This document shows, one piece after another, positions 19,701-27,490 of a stretch of 64,000 nt of DNA. The position numbers and the translations under genes are program-made. Where the stretch lies: contig NZ_JAUFQB010000022.1 of NCBI RefSeq assembly GCF_030409525.1, positions 114,239 through 178,238 on the forward strand, in the 5' to 3' direction. The notes under the pieces are model-generated. The model was not told the origin of the DNA. It ran no database searches and saw nothing but the letters and a program-made list of their open reading frames with translations. This DNA comes from Kaistella yonginensis. Its GTDB lineage: Bacteria > Bacteroidota > Bacteroidia > Flavobacteriales > Weeksellaceae. The stretch's first letter is position 1, and each line of letters starts with the position of its first letter.

Positions 19701-19823
19701 AAAAGCAAAGCATTAGAAATTCAATCTAAAATTGAGAGTACAGATCAAGAAATAGATCAAATGGTTTATGAACTTTATGGGTTGAGTGAGGAGGAGATCC
19801 TGATTGTAGAGAAGGATTCGTGA
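16800..19823 (+). CDS. Type IIG restriction-modification enzyme (Eco57I-like)
   Basis: A 1007-residue single-chain restriction endonuclease and adenine methyltransferase. The N-terminal PD-(D/E)xK-like nuclease shows Asp88 (KADGA) and Glu102-x-Lys104 (ELKGT). A helical linker follows, then the methylase with the SAM motif DPACGSG at 436-442 and the catalytic NPPY at 566-569. The C-terminal third contains a TaqI-type target-recognition region (IVRGRDFYKY, EIGKAFSEVKIV) and a coiled-coil tail. One protein thus cuts and protects, and no separate methylase is needed. Two oddities stand out: a palindromic repeat is translated in frame as SLRGTKQSG just before the NPPY region, and the 3' end is tandemly duplicated. 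The second half is very AT-rich, consistent with horizontal transfer. Confidence 0.92.
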   Translation: MALFQKTVISKYLQSQNPAILLEKWDLFRAHFHNPTIQQNIRNSKEEQYQGEFLIDLFVNVLGYTKNPTPNFNITTEYKNVKDSKKADGAIIINDKVTAIIELKGTNTTDLSKIEDQAFGYKNNQENCKYVITSNFEKLRFYVDNAIENITFNLFELSQEQFNLMYLILAFENIKNDIPKKLKDESLNQEDIITKKLYKDYSVFKRELFQNLTQLNPEYDPLILFQKSQKLLDRLLFLFFGEDRGLLPPNYIRKIIGDWNKLKDLDAYFPLYDRYKQNFEYLNSGKNPEVYAYNGGLFKEDEVLDHIKIDDKILYEHTYKLSQYDFASEVDVNILGHIFENSLNEIDEIKAELEGQEIDKSKSKRKKDGVFYTPKYITKYIVENTVGKLCEEKKTEFEIVEEEYSTDKKRQQKTSKNLLEKLDNYRAWLLQITIVDPACGSGAFLNEALNFLINEHQYIDELEAKLRNVPIIFSYHSESILEHNLFGVDLNEESVEIAKLSLWLRTAEPNRKLNSLNNNIKCGNSLIDDPEVAGEKAFNWEKEFPQVFNTSLRGTKQSGFDVVIGNPPYVTTALGKNQESEEKVIDFYKKNYPKSSVYKVNTYLIFLERALALIKKNGILSFIIPNTIYLNYFYEDFRENLIKNYYLNLICNFSFEIFQDAVTGGASIMVIQNHLHPNQFSKIINYDNFEEIITKQFDILNQLEFLELPQNKIIFNLSKISIWKKSYKNSIYLSNEKFKFYNGVKTGDNKKFLSEIKISDEYKPIVRGRDFYKYTPIKNVIYVLFRKEELWSNTNEKMFEVENKIIFRQTSDHLVASFDNNQNYTMDTTHLLFTEDKNINLKYILVLVNSKFLNFLYQIIVPEIGKAFSEVKIVNIKKLPIKEISLSEQEPFIEKADQMLSLNKALQEISAKFQRTCERKFENLNLTKKLQDWYNLSYADFIKELSKQKIKRSLSEEAEWADYFDQEKSKALEIQSKIESTDQEIDQMVYELYGLSEEEILIVEKDS
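18448..18474 (+). repeat. Palindromic repeat inserted in frame in the type IIG gene
   Basis: The element has stem arms ATTGC (18452-18456) and GCAAT (18467-18471) around gaggaacgaa, flanked by CGTC and CTG. It is translated as TSLRGTKQSG between EFPQVF and GFDVVIGNPPY. The phrase is a familiar interspersed intergenic palindrome in bacterial genomes. A related copy stands at 20663-20686. Confidence 0.7.
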
Positions 19824-19960
19824 AAACAAATGAAAATCAATAAAATTTTTGAACAAATTGGGATTGTAGAGAATTCTTGAAAACAAATGAAAATCAATAA
19901 AAATTTTGAACAAATCCGAATCGTAGAAAAGGATTCGTGAAAAGAAATGAAAATTGTGAA
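19803..19960 (+). repeat. Tandem repeat duplicating the 3' end of the type IIG gene
   Basis: Two full units and a partial third begin at 19803, 19863 and 19920, so the periods are 60 and 57 bases, both multiples of three. Unit 1 contains the end of the type IIG gene (IVEKDS-stop). Units 2 and 3 repeat that end as IVENS-stop and IVEKDS-stop. Between the stops are micro-ORFs: 19830-19880 (MKINKIFEQIGIVENS) and 19887-19940 (MKINKNFEQIRIVEKDS). There are no spacers, so this is not a CRISPR array. Confidence 0.85.
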
Positions 19961-19963
19961 ACT

Positions 19964-20629
19964 ATGGAAAACCTCGATCAACTCAATTTTTGTTTACAAC
20001 AATCAGATTCTGCAATTATTGCTACCATTTTAGTTAATAATATTCCACTGTACGATTATATTATCTGCAAACATGCAGCGTTGGGTTTTGCTAATGATGT
20101 AGAAAAGAAGAATTTTATCCCAGCATCTTATAATTTTGAAATTTATCCTCAAGAAGATTTAACCGAAGAAATGCTATTTTATTACAATTTCCCAAAAAAT
20201 CTGATGCATGTAGATTTCAAACATGAAATGGTTGGATTTTCACCTTATGAAACATTGGTCATTTTATCTCAACCTTTTTTAAAATCCAATGAAATCGGTT
20301 TAACCGAGAAAGAATTAAATGATTTAAAAGATGACTTATCAGATTACACATTAGAAGAAAGCAACATCTGTTTGGTTCATACTTGCGGAAGTACAGGATG
20401 TTCTCATATAAAAATGAAATTAGACTGCGATACTGAAAACAATACTGTGAAAATGCATAGTTTCCAAAGCAGTTTTGGAGAAATATTTCATCCAGAAGTG
20501 CAATTTAAATTTGATAAAGAGCAGTATTTTTCTGTTTTGAAATCGTTAAAAAAGATTTGTGACTATATAAAAGACGATCAAGATTATTTAAAATTCACAA
20601 CAGAAAGATATTTTAAAGAAAATTTTTAA
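19964..20629 (+). CDS. Unrecognised protein downstream of the type IIG enzyme
   Basis: A 221-residue soluble protein from ATG 19964 (MENLDQLNFCLQQSD); the in-frame GTG at 19937 lies inside the tandem repeat and would add nine residues without family-like features. No signal peptide or membrane segment is seen. The most distinctive part is HTCGSTGCSHIKMKLDCD near residue 144, where two closely spaced Cys, one His and a later Cys could bind a metal ion. The C terminus is Lys- and Asp-rich and helical. I do not recognise the family. It is only linked to the restriction gene by position and orientation, so a role with the enzyme (control, immunity or modulation) is conjecture. Confidence 0.75.
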   Translation: MENLDQLNFCLQQSDSAIIATILVNNIPLYDYIICKHAALGFANDVEKKNFIPASYNFEIYPQEDLTEEMLFYYNFPKNLMHVDFKHEMVGFSPYETLVILSQPFLKSNEIGLTEKELNDLKDDLSDYTLEESNICLVHTCGSTGCSHIKMKLDCDTENNTVKMHSFQSSFGEIFHPEVQFKFDKEQYFSVLKSLKKICDYIKDDQDYLKFTTERYFKENF

Positions 20630-20662
20630 TAATTTTTTGAGGTGTTTATTTAGGATTACTCT

Positions 20663-20686
20663 GTCATTCTGACGAACGAAGAATCT
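20663..20686 (+). repeat. Second palindromic repeat of the GTCATT…AATCT type
   Basis: GTCATTCTGACGAACGAAG followed by AATCT. Its arms ATTCT and AGAAT replace ATTGC and GCAAT of the copy inside the type IIG gene, so paired bases change together while the frame GTCATT..GA..GAACGAAG..AATCT is kept. Confidence 0.65.
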
Positions 20687-20737
20687 TTAAAATTAAAAAC
20701 TCCAAGAAAATTCACAAAAAACAGAGACTCAACCCCA

Positions 20738-20770
20738 CAAAAAAAGAGAACCAATTTCTTGATTCTCTTT
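20738..20770 (-). terminator. Terminator of the tRNA gene
   Basis: On the minus strand AAAGAGAA pairs with TTCTCTTT and is followed by a T run; it lies directly after the tRNA 3' end. Confidence 0.7.
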
Positions 20771-20776
20771 ACTTAG

Positions 20777-20849
<73 letters not shown>

Positions 20850-20860
20850 TTATTGTGGTG

Positions 20861-20891
20861 CAAATATACAACTATTATCTAAACTTCCAAA
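20861..20891 (-). promoter_or_regulatory. Promoter of the initiator tRNA gene
   Basis: Minus strand: TTTG at 20888-20891, a 19-base spacer, then TATATTTG at 20861-20868, matching the -33/-7 Bacteroidetes promoter in sequence and spacing. The -7 box is about 11 bases from the mature 5' end. Confidence 0.7.
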
Positions 20892-20926
20892 TTATTTCTA
20901 AAAAATATTTATTCAGCTATTTTTAC

Positions 20927-20934
20927 TAAATTTG
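20927..20934 (+). promoter_or_regulatory. -7 box touching the start codon of the YrdC-type gene
   Basis: TAAATTTG ends three bases before ATG 20938. If it is the real -7 box, transcription would begin at or within the start codon, giving a leaderless mRNA. Confidence 0.4.
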
Positions 20935-20937
20935 TAT

Positions 20938-21549
20938 ATGGCAAAAATTCTTAAAATCTATCCCGACAATCCACAGGAAAACCTAATTGCAGAAGTAGTT
21001 AAGGTACTCAACAACGGTGGATTAATTATCTATCCCTCCGATACCGTTTATGCTTTGGGCTGCAATATTTTTGATATTCGAGCCATGGAAAAACTCGCAC
21101 AAATCAAAAAAATCAAGTTAGAAAAAGCCCAATTTTCAATAATTTGTAACGATTTAAGTCACCTTTCCGAATTTTCGCGACCGATTGACACCAGCACTTT
21201 CCGATATTTAAAGAATAATGTACCCGGCCCCTTTACCTTTATTTTAGAAGCCAACAAAAATTTGCCCCTGGCCTACAAAGGAAATAAAACCGTCGGAATC
21301 CGGGTGCCAGACCACATCATCCCCCAAATGATTGTCGAAAAATTAGGACATCCGATCGCCTCCACCTCGATCAAAGACGATGATGAGGTGATCGAATACT
21401 CCACCGACCCCGAATTGATTGCCGAGAAATACGATCATCTGGTCGATATCGTAATCGACTCCGGTTATGGCGAAAATGTAGCCTCTACCATCGTCGATCT
21501 CACCAGCGGCCAACCCGAAATTTTGCGACAAGGAAAAGGAATTTTTTAA
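20938..21549 (+). CDS. L-threonylcarbamoyladenylate synthase (YrdC/Sua5 family)
   Basis: Makes threonylcarbamoyl-AMP from threonine, bicarbonate and ATP, the first step of t6A37 modification in tRNAs that read ANN codons. The 203 residues cover the single YrdC domain, with IIYPSDTVYALGCN near residue 30, the conserved lysines in KIKKIKLEKAQFS, and VGIRVPDH and STIVDLT later; the Sua5 C-terminal domain is absent. ATG 20938 (MAKILKIYPDN) is chosen because the upstream TTG at 20932 lies in the -7 box. The gene is divergent from the initiator tRNA. Element A follows its stop. Confidence 0.92.
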   Translation: MAKILKIYPDNPQENLIAEVVKVLNNGGLIIYPSDTVYALGCNIFDIRAMEKLAQIKKIKLEKAQFSIICNDLSHLSEFSRPIDTSTFRYLKNNVPGPFTFILEANKNLPLAYKGNKTVGIRVPDHIIPQMIVEKLGHPIASTSIKDDDEVIEYSTDPELIAEKYDHLVDIVIDSGYGENVASTIVDLTSGQPEILRQGKGIF

Positions 21550-21555
21550 ATGCAT

Positions 21556-21662
21556 TTTGGGCGTCTTCATCCGCCCTCCGTTCCCGCTTTTTTATAGGAC
21601 TGGCTTCCGCTACGCTCCGCCAGTCCTATAAAAAGAGCTCCACTCAAGTCGGGACGCAGTGC
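21556..21662 (+). repeat. Intergenic hairpin element, copy A
   Basis: Downstream of the YrdC gene. The conserved left part (GGGCGTCTTC, then TTCCCGC) is followed by a long hairpin with near-perfect 16-base arms (21588-21604 and 21619-21635), then the conserved right part (GAGCTCCACTCAAGTCGGGA and CGCAG). A second copy in the same orientation relative to its upstream gene lies at 28408-28500. It probably also terminates transcription. Confidence 0.75.
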
Positions 21663-21713
21663 AGTTACCCTCATCACCAATCGTTCAACCATTCTATTTT
21701 AATTACTACATAC

Positions 21714-22472
21714 ATGAAAATCATATCATCGCCCGCAAAATTGATGAATATAGAAAACACCACCGGTTTTTTAAAACCCAGCCATCCTCATTTCATCGAA
21801 GAAGCAAACTTCATACAATCCACTTTAAAACACAAATCTCCCAAATACCTCTCTGAGTTAATGGAAATTTCTACCAAACTGGCAGATGAAAACTGGGAAA
21901 GAAACCAAAACTGGAAAGCCAAACCTTCAACCAAAGAATCTACCACCGCCTTGATGGCTTTTAGCGGTGAAGTTTATCGTGGCTTAGATGCCCAATCATT
22001 GGATGAAAAAGCGGTTCACTATTTACAGAAAAACTACCGAATCCTGTCGGGCTTGTACGGTTGGCTTAAACCTTCCGATAAAGTGATGCTGTACCGCCTG
22101 GAAATGGGCCGAAAATTTAACTTCGAGGGACATCAAAATCTATACGAATTCTGGACTGAAAAAGTAACCGCCCAACTCAACAGCGAACTGAAAACAAAAG
22201 ATTTGGTGCTCAATTTAGCGAGTAAAGAATATTTTAAAGTCATTGATAAAAAGAAACTGAAAGCACCCATTATCGATTTCGATTTCTACGAATACAAAGA
22301 AGGAAAACTTAAAACCATTGTGGTCTACACCAAACATGCGCGTGGATTGGTCGCTCGATATTGCGCACAGAACAGCGTGCAAACATTAGATGAAGTAAAA
22401 GGTTTTAACCTGGAAAATTACCGCATCGACGAAAAACTTTCCACAGAATCAAAATTGGTGTTCACCAGATAA
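21714..22472 (+). CDS. yaaA: Peroxide stress protein YaaA (DUF328)
   Basis: A 252-residue cytosolic protein of the YaaA/DUF328 family, which in E. coli limits iron-driven damage during peroxide stress. The N terminus MKIISSPAKLMN, the central ALMAFSGEVYRGLDA and LSGLYGWLKPSDKVMLYRLE, and the C-terminal HARGLVARYC match the family across its whole length. The molecular activity (DNA or metal binding) is not resolved by sequence. It stands alone between element A and the thioesterase gene. Confidence 0.93.
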   Translation: MKIISSPAKLMNIENTTGFLKPSHPHFIEEANFIQSTLKHKSPKYLSELMEISTKLADENWERNQNWKAKPSTKESTTALMAFSGEVYRGLDAQSLDEKAVHYLQKNYRILSGLYGWLKPSDKVMLYRLEMGRKFNFEGHQNLYEFWTEKVTAQLNSELKTKDLVLNLASKEYFKVIDKKKLKAPIIDFDFYEYKEGKLKTIVVYTKHARGLVARYCAQNSVQTLDEVKGFNLENYRIDEKLSTESKLVFTR

Positions 22473-22525
22473 AACAAAAGAAGTTTTACCTTAAAAAACG
22501 TGTATTTAATTATAATAAAGAAAAA

Positions 22526-22933
22526 ATGAATTATCATACCAGAAAATGGATTAAACCAGAAGATCTAAATCCCAACCAAACCTTATTCGGCGGCCGTTTA
22601 TTGCAGTGGATTGATGAGGAATCAGCACTGTACGCGATTATTCAATTAGAAACACCCAGATGCGTCACCAAATTTATCTCAGAAATCAACTTTATCAGTT
22701 CTGCCAAACAAGGCGATATTATCGAGATTGGCATAGAAGCCATCGACTTCGGAAATACAAGCATCACCTTACGTTGTGAGGTTCGGAATATGATGACCCG
22801 CCAAACCATCATTACCATTGATAAAATAATTTTCGTTGGGGTTGATATGGAAGGAAAACCCACCAAACATGGTAAAACAAAAATTGAATTTATTGCCGAT
22901 CGCTTAAAAAAACAAGATGAAAATCAATATTAA
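22526..22933 (+). CDS. Acyl-CoA thioesterase (hotdog fold, YciA-like)
   Basis: A 135-residue hotdog-fold thioesterase that hydrolyses acyl-CoA. The central-helix segment LFGGRLLQWIDEESA at residues 20-34 contains the Asp of the YciA/BACH type active site, followed by the strands CVTKFISEINFI and TSITLRCEVRN. Members form hexamers of hotdog pairs. The gene overlaps the following AraC-type gene by 17 bases, so the two are translated from one mRNA, although no functional link to copper is evident. Confidence 0.88.
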   Translation: MNYHTRKWIKPEDLNPNQTLFGGRLLQWIDEESALYAIIQLETPRCVTKFISEINFISSAKQGDIIEIGIEAIDFGNTSITLRCEVRNMMTRQTIITIDKIIFVGVDMEGKPTKHGKTKIEFIADRLKKQDENQY

Positions 22934-23477
22934 AAATATGGTTTGCGACCGCTGTATCTCGGCGGTTCAAACTATTTTTAAAGATTTAAAGATCGAAATT
23001 TCTACCCTGCATTTGGGCGAAGCAGAAACCATAAAACCGCTGGATGATTCTGAATTAAATAGGCTTAACAATCACTTGAAAAAACTGGGCTTTCAAATCC
23101 TGGAAGATGCGGTAAACACCCAAATTGAGCAAATTAAAAAAGCCATTATTCTAAAAATCAGCACGTTGGATATTGCGGAAGATTTTATCTTATCAACATT
23201 TATCAGTGACCAATTTGCAAAGGATTACAGCATCCTTTCTAAAACATTTTCTACGCATGAACGCGTAACTCTAGAGCATTATTTCATTCTGCAAAAAATA
23301 GAAAAAGCAAAAGAACTTCTTTTATACAATGAATTTACCCTAACGGAAATTTCCCAGCAGTTGGGCTATAAAAGTGTACAACATCTTTCTGCTCAGTTCA
23401 AAAATTCTACCGGCTTCAATCCTACTTCATTTAAAAAATTAAAATCTAAAAATCGAATTGCCCTCGATCAGATTTAA
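22917..23477 (+). CDS. AraC-family regulator with N-terminal metal-binding-like domain
   Basis: A 186-residue transcription factor. The first 65 residues look like a heavy-metal-associated (HMA) ferredoxin-like fold: MVCDRC gives Cys10-x2-Cys13 in the usual place. The second half is an AraC/XylS DNA-binding domain (EHYFILQKIEKAKELL, LTEISQQLGYKSVQHLSAQF, GFNPTSFKKL). It is followed 110 bases later by copA on the same strand, so it probably senses Cu(I) or a similar soft metal through the CxxC and controls copA. This HMA-AraC arrangement replaces the MerR-type CueR of proteobacteria. Metal identity is an inference from the neighbour. Confidence 0.85.
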   Translation: MKINIKNMVCDRCISAVQTIFKDLKIEISTLHLGEAETIKPLDDSELNRLNNHLKKLGFQILEDAVNTQIEQIKKAIILKISTLDIAEDFILSTFISDQFAKDYSILSKTFSTHERVTLEHYFILQKIEKAKELLLYNEFTLTEISQQLGYKSVQHLSAQFKNSTGFNPTSFKKLKSKNRIALDQI

Positions 23478-23587
23478 TTTAGGAAGATCGAGCCGAACAG
23501 GCTCATTCTAAATTTTACAACAAACTTCCTTATCTTTATAACAGCTTTAAAAGAAAAAGCTGGTAATTTGTAATTAAAATATATACA

Positions 23588-26110
23588 ATGTCTACACCCA
23601 ATATACCACCGTCTGAGAGAATCTCGCCAAGTTCCGTTTATTACTGTCCTATGGAATGCGAAGGCGAAAAAGTTTATTTCACACCGGGCCAGCGTTGCCC
23701 AACCTGCAACATGTTTTTGGTCCCCATTGAAGAAAGAGCGGATTATAAAAACAAACCACAAACTTTTTCAAAAACCAATTTACCAGAAACTTTCCAAGAT
23801 AAAGTGGGTGAATATTTCTGCCCTATGTTTTGCGAAAGCGATAAAACCTACCCTTCTGATGTTGGTTGTCCTGTTTGTCATATGCATCTAGAGGAAATTA
23901 CACCAGAATTGCTTCATGCTTCAGCGCATCATCACCACCATCATGCGGTGGAGAAAAAAGGTGAACCAGTCATTGACCAGGATAGCAACGCCGGAAAATA
24001 TTATTGCCCGATGTTTTGCGAAGGCGACAAAGTATATGATTCTAATGTTGGTTGCCCCGTATGCGGCATGGATCTGGTTAAGATTCCAGAAAAAGGCGAA
24101 CAATCTGCCGGAGACGACACGTATAAATTATTGCAAAAAAAGTTTCTCATTGCGTTGGTTTTCACCATTCCCGTCTTTATTTTATCGATGGGCGGAATGT
24201 GGTTTGATTTTCCTTTTTCAAATAAAGTTCAGGGAATACTAGAATTAATTTTTTCAATTCCCGTCATATTCTATGCTGGTTGGTTTTTATTAAAACGCGG
24301 CTGGGTTTCCTTTAAAACCTGGAATCTGAATATGTTTTCATTGATTGCCTTAGGCGCTGTCGCCGCTTTTCTGTTCAGCATCATTGCGTTGTTATACCCC
24401 GATATTTTACCGCATGAAATTACCCACGGCGGAAAAATACCACTCTATTTTGAATCGGTTGCGGTAATTTTAACTTTGGTTATTATGGGACAAATGCTTG
24501 AAGCCAGAGCCCATCAAAAAACCGGCAAGGCGATTGAGGAATTGATGAACCTTTCGCCTGATGAAGCCAATCTAATCGTGGATAATATTGAAAAGAAAGT
24601 ACCGCTTTCCGAAGTTCAAATTGGGAATATTTTAAGAGTAAAACCGGGAGAAAAAATACCGGTGGACGGAAAGATTACCGAGGGAAACTCTAATGTAGAT
24701 GAAAGTATGATTACCGGCGAACCCATTCCTGTAGAAAAAAATGTAGGAATGAAGATAACTTCGGGGACGATTAATGGAAACGGAACTTTTTTGATGACCG
24801 CCGAAAAAGTGGGCGACCAAACTTTGCTTTCCCAAATTATAAAAATGGTAAATGAGGCGACGCGAAGTAAAGCACCGATTCAAAAATTAGCGGATCAAAT
24901 ATCGAAAATATTTGTGCCAGTCGTTATCGCAATTTCCATAATCACCTTTATCGTCTGGAGAATTTTCGGGGGAGAAAATGCCTTGATTTTCGCCTTCGTC
25001 AATGCTGTTGCAGTTTTAATTGTCGCTTGCCCATGTGCGCTTGGTTTGGCTACACCGATGTCTTTAACCGTTGGAATCGCCAAAGGTGCGAATAACGGAA
25101 TCCTTATTAAAAATGCAGAAGCTCTGGAGCAAATGCATAAAGTAAATGTGCTCATCACTGATAAAACAGGAACATTAACAGAAGGAAAACCCAAATTAGA
25201 TGAGGTAATTGCGAATGAAAACAGTGCACAAACATTGGTTTTAAAATTAGCAGCTTCTTTGAATCAAAATTCAGAACATCCACTTTCGAGTGCGGTGTTA
25301 ACGGAATTTAGAAAAGAAGAAAAAGCGTTTGAAAAAGTTGAAAACTTCGAAAATATTTCCGGTAAAGGAGTCAAAGGATTGATTGGAGGCGATACTGTTT
25401 TATTGGGTAATGAATCACTTTTAAAACAATTCAACTTAGAAATTCCCGTTTATTTTAGAAGTATTATTGAAAAAAACACCACCCAGGCAAAAACCATTTC
25501 GTTTCTAGCCAATGAAAAAGAGGTTTTGGGGATGCTTACTTTTTCAGATAATATCAAAGCCAGTTCTAAAAAAGCAATTGCATTTTTACAGGCGCAAAAT
25601 GTAGAGGTCATTATGATGACGGGGGATAATGAACAAACAGCCAAAGCGGTTTCGGATGAATTGGGTATCAAAACGTATTTCGCAAACTGCCTACCACAGG
25701 ATAAGTTAGCCGAAATCAAGCGACTTCAGGCCGAAGGAAAAATCGTTGCAATGACGGGAGATGGGATCAATGACGCTCCGGCTTTAGCGCAGTCCAACGT
25801 GGGAATCGCCATGGGAACAGGAACTGATGTGGCTATTGAAAGTGCCGAAATCACCTTACTAAAGGGCGATATTTTGGGCGTAGCAAAAGCCAAAATTCTA
25901 AGTGAAAAATTATTGAAAAATATTAAAGAAAATCTATTCTTTGCATTTATCTACAATACTTTAGGAATACCCGTGGCAGCAGGATTGCTCTACCCTATTT
26001 TCGGAATCTTGATGAGTCCGATGATTGCAGCGGCGGCAATGAGTTTCAGTTCGGTCTCGGTGATTTTAAATTCATTAAGATTAAATGGAGTTGATTTAAA
26101 AATCAAGTAA
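23588..26110 (+). CDS. copA: Copper-exporting P1B-type ATPase with three N-terminal metal-binding domains
   Basis: An 840-residue inner-membrane pump. Three copies of a short heavy-metal-binding domain (YYCPM…CPxCxM) occupy residues 18-48, 76-105 and 138-167, separated by a His6 run at 114-119; no classical HMA domain is present. The pump core has the metal motif Cys481-Pro-Cys in [10 protein letters not shown], phosphorylation site Asp525 in DKTGTLTEG, the SEHPLSSAV motif, and [10 protein letters not shown]7 YN (FIYNTLGIP) and M8 MSFSS are the Cu(I) signature. The AraC-type gene upstream is the likely regulator. Confidence 0.93.
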   Translation: MSTPNIPPSERISPSSVYYCPMECEGEKVYFTPGQRCPTCNMFLVPIEERADYKNKPQTFSKTNLPETFQDKVGEYFCPMFCESDKTYPSDVGCPVCHMHLEEITPELLHASAHHHHHHAVEKKGEPVIDQDSNAGKYYCPMFCEGDKVYDSNVGCPVCGMDLVKIPEKGEQSAGDDTYKLLQKKFLIALVFTIPVFILSMGGMWFDFPFSNKVQGILELIFSIPVIFYAGWFLLKRGWVSFKTWNLNMFSLIALGAVAAFLFSIIALLYPDILPHEITHGGKIPLYFESVAVILTLVIMGQMLEARAHQKTGKAIEELMNLSPDEANLIVDNIEKKVPLSEVQIGNILRVKPGEKIPVDGKITEGNSNVDESMITGEPIPVEKNVGMKITSGTINGNGTFLMTAEKVGDQTLLSQIIKMVNEATRSKAPIQKLADQISKIFVPVVIAISIITFIVWRIFGGENALIFAFVNAVAVLIVACPCALGLATPMSLTVGIAKGANNGILIKNAEALEQMHKVNVLITDKTGTLTEGKPKLDEVIANENSAQTLVLKLAASLNQNSEHPLSSAVLTEFRKEEKAFEKVENFENISGKGVKGLIGGDTVLLGNESLLKQFNLEIPVYFRSIIEKNTTQAKTISFLANEKEVLGMLTFSDNIKASSKKAIAFLQAQNVEVIMMTGDNEQTAKAVSDELGIKTYFANCLPQDKLAEIKRLQAEGKIVAMTGDGINDAPALAQSNVGIAMGTGTDVAIESAEITLLKGDILGVAKAKILSEKLLKNIKENLFFAFIYNTLGIPVAAGLLYPIFGILMSPMIAAAAMSFSSVSVILNSLRLNGVDLKIK

Positions 26111-26420
26111 TGTTTTTTAGGCACGAGTTTTTTTGCTGAAGACTTTCTTAAGGCAGAAATCTTTTAACGCAAAGGCGCAAATATTTTTGAGAAATATAGT
26201 GTTTAAAATTACGGACGCAAGGGCGTTTCAATCAGCAAAGGAAGATTTCTATAAAATCTTAATATTTAAAGTTTTGTAAGTGAATTTTGGAGATAAGTGC
26301 AATGAAATATAAAGTTTAGACCACTATTGCGCCTAATAATTTGCGTAGAAAATCTTAATCATCTTAACTTCTTAATTGAAAACTTAATGGTTCAATTTCC
26401 GCTCATCTTTTTTGAAGGAA
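26111..26420 (+). other. Gap after copA with degenerate ACGCAA/GGCGCAA repeats
   Basis: 310 bases without a gene. AACGCAAAGGCGCAAA at 26166-26181, a weaker copy near 26212-26225 and an inverted copy near 26326-26346 (TTGCGCC, then TTTGCGT) are variants of one motif, in a style of decayed intergenic repeat seen in Flavobacteriia. No open frame, tRNA or clear terminator is visible. Confidence 0.45.
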
Positions 26421-27398
26421 TTAGAATTTCCTTTCAATAACGTAATCAAGCATTAATTGAAGGGATTTTTTCGCTTCTGAATCGGGAAAATCATCGAGAA
26501 TACCTTTAGCTTGCTGTTGATATGATTTCATCTTGTCAACCGCATAATCCAAGCCACCTGAATTTTTTACAAATTCGATGAGTTCTTTAACTCTCTTCTG
26601 ATCGTTGTTGTAGCGCTTTATTGAATTGAAGAAATATTTACGGTCTTTTTCGTTTGCTGTTGTTAATGCGTGAATCAACGGCAAAGTCATTTTCTGTTCT
26701 TTGATGTCAATTCCCACCGGTTTACCAATAATCGTCGTGGTCAAATAATCGAATAAATCATCTTTGATTTGGAACGCCATTCCGGTATAAGTACCAAATT
26801 CCATCATTTTCTTGGCCAATGAAATATCGTCACTGGTAGAAAGTACGCCGATTTCGCAACACGCAGCGATTAAAGTCGCTGTTTTCTGCCGGATAATTTC
26901 GTAGTAAATGTCTTCGGTAATATCTAATTTTCGAGCTTTCTCGAGTTGCAGTAATTCTCCTTCGGCCATTTCGCGAATCGTTCGTGAGATTACAGAAAGT
27001 AAATCGTAATCTTTGTGATCGGTAGATAATAAAACAGCTTTAGACAACAAGTAATCGCCAACCAGAACGGCAATTTTATTTTTCCATAAGGCATTGATAG
27101 AGAAGAAATTTCGGCGCTTAAAACTTTCATCGACCACATCATCATGAACCAAAGTTGCGGTGTGAATCAATTCTATCATTGATGCGCCACGAAAGGATTT
27201 TTCGTTCACCTCGCCCACGAGTTTAGCACAAAGAAATACAAACATCGGGCGCATTTGTTTCCCTTTTGTGGTAACGATAAATCGCGTAACCTTGTCCAAA
27301 AGTGCAACATTGCTCTGCATTGATTCGTAAAACTTCTGCTCGAAAAGTTTCATCTCTGCATTGATCGGTTTTTTAATTTCTTCTACGATGTTCGCCAC
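26421..27398 (-). CDS. Polyprenyl diphosphate synthase (trans, IspB-like)
   Basis: A 325-residue trans-prenyltransferase that elongates isoprenoid diphosphates with IPP, probably for the menaquinone side chain. The first Asp-rich motif is DDVVD at residues 86-90 (LVHDDVVD), preceded by GKQMRP for diphosphate binding; the second is FQIKDDLFDY near residue 215. The small residues before the first motif suit a long-chain product, but chain length cannot be settled. The start is GTG (MANIVEEIKKP); the next ATG would remove 16 residues of a conserved N terminus. A -7 box lies 37 bases upstream. Confidence 0.92.
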   Translation of the reverse strand: MANIVEEIKKPINAEMKLFEQKFYESMQSNVALLDKVTRFIVTTKGKQMRPMFVFLCAKLVGEVNEKSFRGASMIELIHTATLVHDDVVDESFKRRNFFSINALWKNKIAVLVGDYLLSKAVLLSTDHKDYDLLSVISRTIREMAEGELLQLEKARKLDITEDIYYEIIRQKTATLIAACCEIGVLSTSDDISLAKKMMEFGTYTGMAFQIKDDLFDYLTTTIIGKPVGIDIKEQKMTLPLIHALTTANEKDRKYFFNSIKRYNNDQKRVKELIEFVKNSGGLDYAVDKMKSYQQQAKGILDDFPDSEAKKSLQLMLDYVIERKF

Positions 27399-27435
27399 GA
27401 ATGAATGATAATAAATTAGAATAGATGAATAGCTA

Positions 27436-27443
27436 CAAAGATA
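27436..27443 (-). promoter_or_regulatory. -7 promoter box for polyprenyl synthase gene
   Basis: TATCTTTG on the minus strand, 37 bases before the GTG start. Confidence 0.45.
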
Positions 27444-27490
27444 ATTATAAATAAAGAATATGTTGAATTAATTCGTGTTTTGAACTTGAT

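Noticed and set aside
19803..19960. Possible CRISPR-like array
   Set aside because: The units are contiguous, have no variable spacers and duplicate coding sequence of the adjacent gene.
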